In this document: in pieces, positions 58,162 to 64,000 of the stretch
Position numbering within the stretch: the stretch's first letter is position 1
Layout: each line of letters begins with the position of its first letter
NCBI GenBank assembly: GCA_024639145.1
Contig: JAHEIZ010000010.1
Coordinates: 1 to 64,000, forward strand
Source of the DNA: Actinomycetes bacterium
GTDB taxonomy: Bacteria; Actinomycetota; Actinomycetes; S36-B12
DNA length: 64,000 nucleotides
Direction of reading: 5' to 3'
Notes under the pieces: model-generated
Databases searched by the model: none
What the model saw: only the letters and a program-made list of their open reading frames with translations
What the model was told of the DNA's origin: nothing
Made by a program: the position numbers and the translations under genes

Positions 58162-61100
58162 GCCTTGCCGGTCTTCTGAAGTCGCTGCGCGGCGAGCTCG
58201 CCGCGGTCACCGACATGCCTGCCGGCAGTTCGCCGGTGCATGTCACTGCGGCAGTGCCCGTTCAGCCCGCTGTTGCCGCGATGGTCAGCGGTCGGGGTGC
58301 ACCCGTTCTCGTCGTGACTCCGACCGGGCGAGAGGCGGAGGATGTCGCCGCTCAGCTGCGAGAGTTGCTTGTTGACGCCCATGTCGAGGTCTTCCCGTCG
58401 TGGGAGACACTTCCGCATGAACGACTCTCGCCGTCCCTCGACACCGTGGGCCGTCGTGTTGCAGTACTGCGCCGCCTTGTGCATCCCGATGCGTCTGATC
58501 CGCTGATCGGCCCGATTGACATCATCGTCGCGTCGATTCGCGCCGTGGCCCAGCCGATCATCATCGGAATCGGCGATGCCGAGCCGGTACGCCTGCGCGT
58601 CAACGACCAGGGCGATCCCATGGAGATCGTCGAACAACTGGTCGGTCTCGGATACGAGCGAGTTGATCTCGTCGAACGGCGCGGCCAGGTCGCCGCACGC
58701 GGTGGCATTCTCGATGTGTTCCCGCCGACCAATGAGCACCCACTTCGCATCGAGTTCTGGGGCGACAATGTCGAGGAGATCCGCAGTTTCGCGGTAGCCG
58801 ATCAGCGTTCCCTCGAGAATGTCGAGGAAGGCCTGTGGGCGCCTGCGGTTCGTGAACTACTGCTGACCGATCAGGTGCGCGCACGCGCAGCACAGCTCAC
58901 ATCGATACCTCAGTTGGCGGAGATGTGCGACAAGTTGGCGAATGGCATCACGGTCGAGGGCATGGAGTCCCTTTCTCCGGTTCTCGCCGATGGCATGACC
59001 TCGTTGATCGAGCTGCTCGCGTCCGGCACTCAGGTCGTCTCGATGCAGCCGGAGCGCATCGATGCTCGTGCCCATGATCTCGTGCGCACAGCCGAGGAAT
59101 TCCTCGCGGCTTCGTGGCATAACGCCGCCGCAGGCAATGAGACGCCCATTGATCTCGCGGGCCTGAATTACCTGTCCATTGATGATCTGCAGATCTCCGC
59201 GATTCAGCGCTCGATGCGCTGGTGGGATCTCAGCGCGCTTCCGGGTGATGACGAACTTGCCGAGGACACCGAGCTTCGCATCACGGTCGATGCCAGCGAG
59301 TGCAATGGCTACAAGGGCGACTACACCGCGATCGTCACCGATCTGCGCACCTGGCTTTCTGAAGGTCGGGTGGTCGGCTTCGTCACCCAAGGCCACGGCT
59401 CCGCTGAGCGCATCGCCGAGACTCTGGCGGGCGAGAATGTCGCCGCGCGACTCGTCGACACCCTGATCGACGCGCAGCCGGGCGTCGTGCACATCACCAC
59501 TGGTCGCCTTGACTCCGGATTCATCTTCCCCGGACTCGTGCTCATTACCGAGGCCGATGTCTCCGGGCAGCGCTCGGCGACTCGTGACATGCGCCGAATG
59601 CCCTCGCGGCGCCGTCGCACGATCGACCCGTTGTCCCTGAAGGCCGGCGACTTCGTCGTGCACGAGCAGCACGGCGTGGGCAAGTACATCGAGATGGTGC
59701 AACGCACTGTGGGCGACGCGACCCGCGAGTACCTCGTGCTGGAGTACGCCTCGAGCAAGCGCGGGCAGCCGGCTGATCGGCTCTACGTGCCGACTGACCA
59801 ACTCGATCTCGTCACCAAGTACGTGGGTGGCGAAGCACCTGCGGTACATCGTCTTGGTGGCGCCGACTGGCAGAAGGCCAAGGGTCGGGCGCGCAAGGCG
59901 GTCAAGCAGATCGCCGGTGAGCTCATTCGCCTGTACGCCGCGCGCCAGGCGGCCAAGGGGCATGCTTTCGGCACGGACACTCCGTGGCAGCACGAGCTCG
60001 AGGATGCCTTTGCGTATGTCGAGACACCTGATCAACTGGCCTGCATCGACGAGGTGAAGGCCGACATGGAGCGCACCGTGCCCATGGATCGCCTCATCTG
60101 CGGTGACGTGGGATACGGCAAGACCGAGATCGCGGTGCGTGCGGCATTCAAGGCGGTGCAGGACGGCAAGCAGGTCGCTGTGCTCGTGCCGACGACGCTG
60201 CTCGTGCAGCAGCACTTCTCGACTTTTGCCGATCGCTACAGCGCCTTCCCGGTCAAGGTGGCGGCTCTCTCGCGCTTTAGCACCGACAAGGAAGCCAAGG
60301 AGGTGCTGGCCGGGGTCACCGAGGGCTCTGTTGATGTCGTGATCGGCACGCATCGCCTGCTGACACCCGATGTGCGCTTCAAGGACCTCGGCCTTGTCAT
60401 CCTCGACGAGGAGCAGCGATTCGGTGTCGAGCACAAGGAATACCTGAAGGCGCTGCGTACCAATGTCGACGTCCTGGCGATGTCGGCGACACCGATCCCG
60501 CGCACGCTCGAGATGGCGGTCACGGGTATTCGCGAGATGTCGGTGATCCAGACTCCGCCTGAAGAGCGCCACCCGGTGCTGACCTTCGTCGGCCCATACG
60601 ACGACAAGCAGATCTCCGCGGCCATGCGTCGCGAGCTGATGCGCGATGGTCAGGTGTTCTTCGTGCACAACCGGGTCGAGTCGATTGACCGGGTCGCGTC
60701 ACGTCTGCGCGATCTCGTGCCCGAGGCGCGCATCGCAGTGGCTCACGGTCAGATGGGGGAGCACCAGCTCGAGCAGGTGATCGTCGATTTCTGGAACAAG
60801 GAGATCGACGTACTGGTGTGCACCACCATCGTCGAATCCGGCATCGATATCGCGAATGCGAACACGCTGATCGTCGATCGCGCCGACAACTTCGGCCTCT
60901 CTCAGCTCCATCAGCTGCGTGGCCGAGTCGGCCGAGGGCGCGAACGCGCATACGCGTACTTCCTGTACTCGCCAGAGAAGCCGCTCACCGAGACCGCCCA
61001 TGAGCGCCTGGCCACGATCGCGCAGCACACCGACCTCGGCTCCGGCATGCGCATTGCGATGAAGGATCTCGAGATCCGCGGCGCGGGCAACCTGCTCGGC

Positions 61101-61691
61101 GGCGAGCAGAGCGGCCACATCGCTGATGTCGGATTCGATCTCTACGTCCGCCTCGTGGGCGAGGCCCTGGCCGAGCACAAGGGCGACACCGAGGTGGTGC
61201 TGCCCGAGATCAAGGTCGAGCTGCCGATCGACGCCCACATCCCGCACGACTACGTGCCCCATGAGCGCCTGCGTCTTGAGGCCTACAAGCGGCTGGCCGA
61301 TGCCCATACGAATGAGCAGGTCGACGAGGTCGCAGCCGAGCTCACTGATCGATACGGCTCCCTGCCGGCACCTGTCGAGGCTCTTTTGGCCGTGGCTCGG
61401 TTTCGCGTGCTCGCTCGGTCGGTCGGCCTGGCCGAGGTGGTGGTTCAGGGCCAGGGCGTGCGATTTGCCCCGGTCGAACTCCCGGAATCGGGGCAGATGC
61501 GGCTCACCCGGCTATACCCGCGCACGCTGCTCAAGCCCGCAACTCGTACCATCATCGTGCCGAGACCGGTCACGGCCCTCATGGGCGGTTCCCCGGTCAG
61601 CGGCACGGAGTTGCTCGACTGGGCCGCCGAACTCATCTCGGCGCTCTGGCCGGCCAAGATCCCCGCACCTGAATCGGAGAAGAAGTCGTGA
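58158..61691 (+). CDS. mfd: Transcription-repair coupling factor
   Basis: 1177 residues, the full family length. The N-terminal UvrB-homology region (1-350) includes LVERRGQVAARGGILDVFPP; the CarD-like RNA polymerase-interaction domain has GDFVVHEQHGVGKYIEM at about 494-510; the translocase has GDVGYGKTEIAVRAAFKA at about 648 and LVILDEEQRFGVEHKEYLK at about 748, and GRVGRGRERAYAYFLY. It removes RNA polymerase stalled at DNA damage and recruits UvrA. The GTG start overlaps cysQ and the stop overlaps the next gene, both by four bases. Confidence 0.97.
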   Translation: MSLAGLLKSLRGELAAVTDMPAGSSPVHVTAAVPVQPAVAAMVSGRGAPVLVVTPTGREAEDVAAQLRELLVDAHVEVFPSWETLPHERLSPSLDTVGRRVAVLRRLVHPDASDPLIGPIDIIVASIRAVAQPIIIGIGDAEPVRLRVNDQGDPMEIVEQLVGLGYERVDLVERRGQVAARGGILDVFPPTNEHPLRIEFWGDNVEEIRSFAVADQRSLENVEEGLWAPAVRELLLTDQVRARAAQLTSIPQLAEMCDKLANGITVEGMESLSPVLADGMTSLIELLASGTQVVSMQPERIDARAHDLVRTAEEFLAASWHNAAAGNETPIDLAGLNYLSIDDLQISAIQRSMRWWDLSALPGDDELAEDTELRITVDASECNGYKGDYTAIVTDLRTWLSEGRVVGFVTQGHGSAERIAETLAGENVAARLVDTLIDAQPGVVHITTGRLDSGFIFPGLVLITEADVSGQRSATRDMRRMPSRRRRTIDPLSLKAGDFVVHEQHGVGKYIEMVQRTVGDATREYLVLEYASSKRGQPADRLYVPTDQLDLVTKYVGGEAPAVHRLGGADWQKAKGRARKAVKQIAGELIRLYAARQAAKGHAFGTDTPWQHELEDAFAYVETPDQLACIDEVKADMERTVPMDRLICGDVGYGKTEIAVRAAFKAVQDGKQVAVLVPTTLLVQQHFSTFADRYSAFPVKVAALSRFSTDKEAKEVLAGVTEGSVDVVIGTHRLLTPDVRFKDLGLVILDEEQRFGVEHKEYLKALRTNVDVLAMSATPIPRTLEMAVTGIREMSVIQTPPEERHPVLTFVGPYDDKQISAAMRRELMRDGQVFFVHNRVESIDRVASRLRDLVPEARIAVAHGQMGEHQLEQVIVDFWNKEIDVLVCTTIVESGIDIANANTLIVDRADNFGLSQLHQLRGRVGRGRERAYAYFLYSPEKPLTETAHERLATIAQHTDLGSGMRIAMKDLEIRGAGNLLGGEQSGHIADVGFDLYVRLVGEALAEHKGDTEVVLPEIKVELPIDAHIPHDYVPHERLRLEAYKRLADAHTNEQVDEVAAELTDRYGSLPAPVEALLAVARFRVLARSVGLAEVVVQGQGVRFAPVELPESGQMRLTRLYPRTLLKPATRTIIVPRPVTALMGGSPVSGTELLDWAAELISALWPAKIPAPESEKKS

Positions 61692-62299
61692 AGCGTCGTA
61701 CCCGTGCAGTATCCGTAGCGCTCCTGGCCGCGAGCCTGGCTGCCTCCAGCCTCCTCGTCAGCGGATGCGGCTCGACCAACGCCAGCACCGCCGCGACCGT
61801 GGGATCCGAGACCATCAGCGACAAGCAGCTCACCGACTGGGTGCAGGGCGTGCTCGTGGCAACCGGCAAGTCGCCGAATGCCATCGACCAGTCCGTCACC
61901 TCAAACTCCCTCAACCTCCTCATCTACCTGGATCTCCTCGACGCAGTCGCCGGCGCGGTGGGTGCCACCGCGAGTCAGGGCGAGATCGATGCTGCCGGCA
62001 AGAGCCTGATCCAGGCCGGCGCCACCGAGGAGCAGATCACGGCCAGCGCTGCGCAGAGCGGTATTGCTCCTGCCGCAGTGCCTGCCTTCATTCGCGCCAA
62101 TGTGCTGACCCCGAAGATTCAGTCGGTGCTCGCGCCGGGAGCCACGCCCGAGCAGCAGCAGACCGCCTTCCAGCAGGCACTCGTCACCGCCGCCAATGAG
62201 CTGGGCGTGACGGTGAACCCGCGTTACGGCAGCTGGAGCCCTGACTCCATCAAGCTCGGCGCACCGCCCAGCGACCTCTCCATTCCGCCGGCTGACTAG
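61688..62299 (+). CDS. SurA-N-like lipoprotein
   Basis: 203 residues. A lipoprotein signal ends in LLVSG-Cys27. The rest is helical and Ala/Gln-rich, with TVGSETISDKQLTDWVQGVL near the N-terminus like the first strand and helix of SurA/trigger-factor-type chaperones. No peptidyl-prolyl isomerase domain follows. It probably acts outside the membrane as a chaperone or is of unknown role. GTGA overlap with mfd; mazG starts two bases after its stop. The same mfd-lipoprotein-mazG order is seen in other actinobacteria. Confidence 0.82.
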   Translation: MKRRTRAVSVALLAASLAASSLLVSGCGSTNASTAATVGSETISDKQLTDWVQGVLVATGKSPNAIDQSVTSNSLNLLIYLDLLDAVAGAVGATASQGEIDAAGKSLIQAGATEEQITASAAQSGIAPAAVPAFIRANVLTPKIQSVLAPGATPEQQQTAFQQALVTAANELGVTVNPRYGSWSPDSIKLGAPPSDLSIPPAD

Positions 62300-62301
62300 T
62301 C

Positions 62302-63012
62302 ATGCCGTCTGAAGGCGCGGAGCCGGAGGGCACGACGGGAGCACGACTGCTTGATCTCGTCGCGCTCATGGACACCCTTCGCTCACCGGGCGGCTGCCCG
62401 TGGGATGCGCGTCAGACTCATGAGTCACTCGTCGAGTACCTGATCGAGGAGTCCTACGAAAGCGTCGAAGCCATCGAGGCCGGTGACCGTGCAGGCATGC
62501 GCGAGGAGCTCGGTGATCTTCTCCTGCAAGTCGTGTTCCATTCGCGCATCGCGCAGGACGACGCTGAAGACCCGTGGAACATTGACGACGTCGCTGATGG
62601 CATCACCCGCAAGCTGATCGCTCGTCACCCTCATGTGTTCGACAAGGCGGCTGATGACGCGACTGCGGGCAAGACCGCAGACGAGGTCGAAGCGGACTGG
62701 CATGCTCTCAAGGCCAAGGAGAAGAACCGCGAATCCGTCACCGACGGCATTCCCGCGAATCTTCCTGCCTTGCTGCGTGCCTCCAAGGTGCTGAGTCGTA
62801 GTACGCGGCTCGAGAATCCGGCACCTGAACTCGCCGAGATCGCGACGGCGAGCAGCGCTTTGACGGAAATCAACTCGAGTGATCAGCTTGGCGATCTCCT
62901 GCTGGCACTCGTTTCCGTCGCACGTGAGCGCGGTTGGGATGCCGAGGGTGCCCTTCGCGATGCTACGAGACGACGCATTGACGAGATTCGCGCGGCCGAG
63001 GGCCTGGCATGA
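62302..63012 (+). CDS. mazG: MazG-family nucleoside triphosphate pyrophosphohydrolase
   Basis: 236 residues. MDTLRSPGGCPWDARQTHESLVEYLIEESYESVEAIE and MREELGDLLLQVVFHSRIAQD supply the EExxE and ExxD metal ligands of MazG. A second, weaker helical repeat (about 140-236) has LPALLRASKVLSR and SDQLGDLLLALVSVARERGWDAEGALRDATRR. It hydrolyses noncanonical NTPs or lowers ppGpp-related stress. The stop overlaps the DUF885 gene by ATGA. Enolase, often next in relatives, is not seen before the window ends. Confidence 0.95.
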   Translation: MPSEGAEPEGTTGARLLDLVALMDTLRSPGGCPWDARQTHESLVEYLIEESYESVEAIEAGDRAGMREELGDLLLQVVFHSRIAQDDAEDPWNIDDVADGITRKLIARHPHVFDKAADDATAGKTADEVEADWHALKAKEKNRESVTDGIPANLPALLRASKVLSRSTRLENPAPELAEIATASSALTEINSSDQLGDLLLALVSVARERGWDAEGALRDATRRRIDEIRAAEGLA

Positions 63013-64000
63013 ATGAACCCACTCGGCAGTTCCATGCGATTGCCGATGCCGTACTCGCTGATCTGCTCGCTGCAGATCCGGTAGCCGCGACCTGGCTGGG
63101 TGATCACGCGCATGACAGTGAACTTCCCGATCTGACCGATAGTGCCGTGAGCGCGTGCACTGCACGAATCGATGATCACCTCACCGCGCTCGATGCCGTA
63201 GACGACGTGGAACTCGATGTCGCCGACTTCGTTGACTTGGAGATCCTGCGATCCGCGCTGACCAAGGCTTCCTTCGACGAAACCGAGCTGCGCGAGCAGA
63301 CCTGGAATCCGATGGCCTGGAATCCGAGCACATCACTTCACCTACTGCTGTCGCGTGACTTCGCGCCACTCACCGATCGGTTGACCAGCGCTATCGGCCG
63401 TCTCAGCGAGATCCCGCGCTTCCTCGCCGATGCCCGCGAGACCTTGCAGGAGATGCCGCAGATCCATGTGGAGACGGCCATTGCTCAATTCGCCGGCGCA
63501 CGCGCACTGATCGAGGGCCAGCTCTCACCACTGCTCACCGAGAACGGCATGCGCACCGACGCTGCGTCGACAGCGATTTCTGCCATTGATGACTTCAGCT
63601 CCTGGCTTGGTGAGCAACTCCCGGTGTCGCGCAAGGATCCGCGACTGGGGGAGCGGCTCTACTCTGCGGTGCTCTGGCATCGGCTCGATGACGGCACCAC
63701 ACCCGGCTCATTGCTCGAGGATGCGCACGCCAATCTCGATCTCGTCAGCGAGCAAATTCGAGAAGTTGCCTGCGAGTATCTCGGAGATAGCGGCCGCGAT
63801 GTCGTAGAGCGTGCACTGGCTCAAGTGGCCAGCGATTTCCCGGTCACCAATGACACAGTTCTCGCGCTAGTCGAAGCGGCGAATACTCGATCCCGCGATT
63901 TCGCCATCGCTGCCGACCTCGTCTGGGTTCCGGAGATCGATATGCGCGTAATCGAGATGCCCGAGATCCATCGCGGCGTGGCCGTCGCCTACTGCGATGC
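63009..64000 (+). CDS. DUF885 family protein (cut by the right edge)
   Basis: 330 codons are visible and no stop occurs before the edge. FHAIADAVLADLLAADPVAATWLGDHAHDSELPD, LEILRSALTKASFDE and TWNPMAWNPSTSLHLLLSRDFAPL match the N-terminal half of DUF885, a helical family distantly related to M32/M3-type metallopeptidases; the HExxH-like region would lie beyond the window. ATG 63009 overlaps the mazG stop, so it is translated in the same operon. No signal peptide, so a cytoplasmic protein is likely. Confidence 0.85.
   Translation, partial: MNEPTRQFHAIADAVLADLLAADPVAATWLGDHAHDSELPDLTDSAVSACTARIDDHLTALDAVDDVELDVADFVDLEILRSALTKASFDETELREQTWNPMAWNPSTSLHLLLSRDFAPLTDRLTSAIGRLSEIPRFLADARETLQEMPQIHVETAIAQFAGARALIEGQLSPLLTENGMRTDAASTAISAIDDFSSWLGEQLPVSRKDPRLGERLYSAVLWHRLDDGTTPGSLLEDAHANLDLVSEQIREVACEYLGDSGRDVVERALAQVASDFPVTNDTVLALVEAANTRSRDFAIAADLVWVPEIDMRVIEMPEIHRGVAVAYCD

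Noticed and set aside
58857-60668. A 603-codon open frame on the minus strand opposite mfd
   Set aside because: It mirrors the codon pattern of mfd, has no recognisable domain and is rich in His/Arg/Asp as expected of antisense frames in GC-rich DNA. mfd is certain.

Overview
The window is one contiguous, GC-rich, gene-dense piece of an actinobacterial (Actinomycetota) chromosome. This follows from the codon and base composition, the many GTG starts, and the gene families and gene order. From about 37 kb to the right edge the order closely follows the mycobacterial block that runs from mscL through ruc, the 5-formyl-THF cyclo-ligase gene, galU, rimJ, sepX, pmt, rsmI, metG, tatD, ksgA, ispE, glmU, prs, rplY, pth and mfd to mazG. 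Two partners common elsewhere are absent: rpfB between tatD and ksgA, and a moeA/glp gene next to rimJ/sepX. I cannot name the genus. A free-living, aerobic actinobacterium is likely. There is no prophage, insertion sequence or CRISPR array; the only mobile-type cassette is a vapBC pair.

Layout. 0-0.5 kb: tail of a glycine-rich GGxGG repeat protein resembling PGRS proteins. 0.5-6.4 kb: aquaporin-like channel, cation/proton antiporter, and the two-gene proton-translocating transhydrogenase pntAB. 6.4-9.2 kb: a flavin electron-transfer set (FMN-binding protein, flavocytochrome reductase, ApbE flavin transferase). 9.3-14.8 kb: GDSL hydrolase, RCK-pore-RCK potassium channel, AhpD-like protein, and a coupled GAF / PAS-GGDEF-EAL signalling pair. 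14.8-19.1 kb: secreted lipoprotein, Rpf-like cell-wall lytic enzyme, a 560-bp regulatory intergenic region, and ahpC-ahpF. 19.1-31.7 kb: accessory oxidoreductases, a diguanylate cyclase, a large secreted surface protein, sugar and inositol phosphate enzymes, an MFS exporter and a glycolate-oxidase-like enzyme. 31.7-37.1 kb: vapBC, a 1-Cys peroxiredoxin behind a SAM-I riboswitch, a fused speD-speE gene and a class III aminotransferase. 37-64 kb: the conserved housekeeping block, with three tRNA genes in the window (Arg-CCT, Ala-CGC, Gln-TTG).

Regulatory architecture is unusually readable. Many starts are preceded by a TAnnnT hexamer exactly six bases before the start codon and have no Shine-Dalgarno sequence, which indicates leaderless mRNAs; this rule decides several start codons. 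At one divergent pair a single palindrome, AGGCTAGCCT, supplies the -10 hexamer in both directions. Other signals are a SAM-I riboswitch in front of a peroxiredoxin, a near-perfect CIRCE (HrcA) operator in front of the redox chaperone gene ruc, an OxyR-like array in front of ahpC, and a 22-base-pair hairpin that closes just before the AUG of pth.

The genes imply strong thiol and oxidative-stress metabolism (AhpCF, 1-Cys peroxiredoxin, Ruc, PntAB for NADPH), extracytoplasmic flavin-based electron transfer, c-di-GMP signalling, polyamine synthesis and standard replication and translation upkeep.
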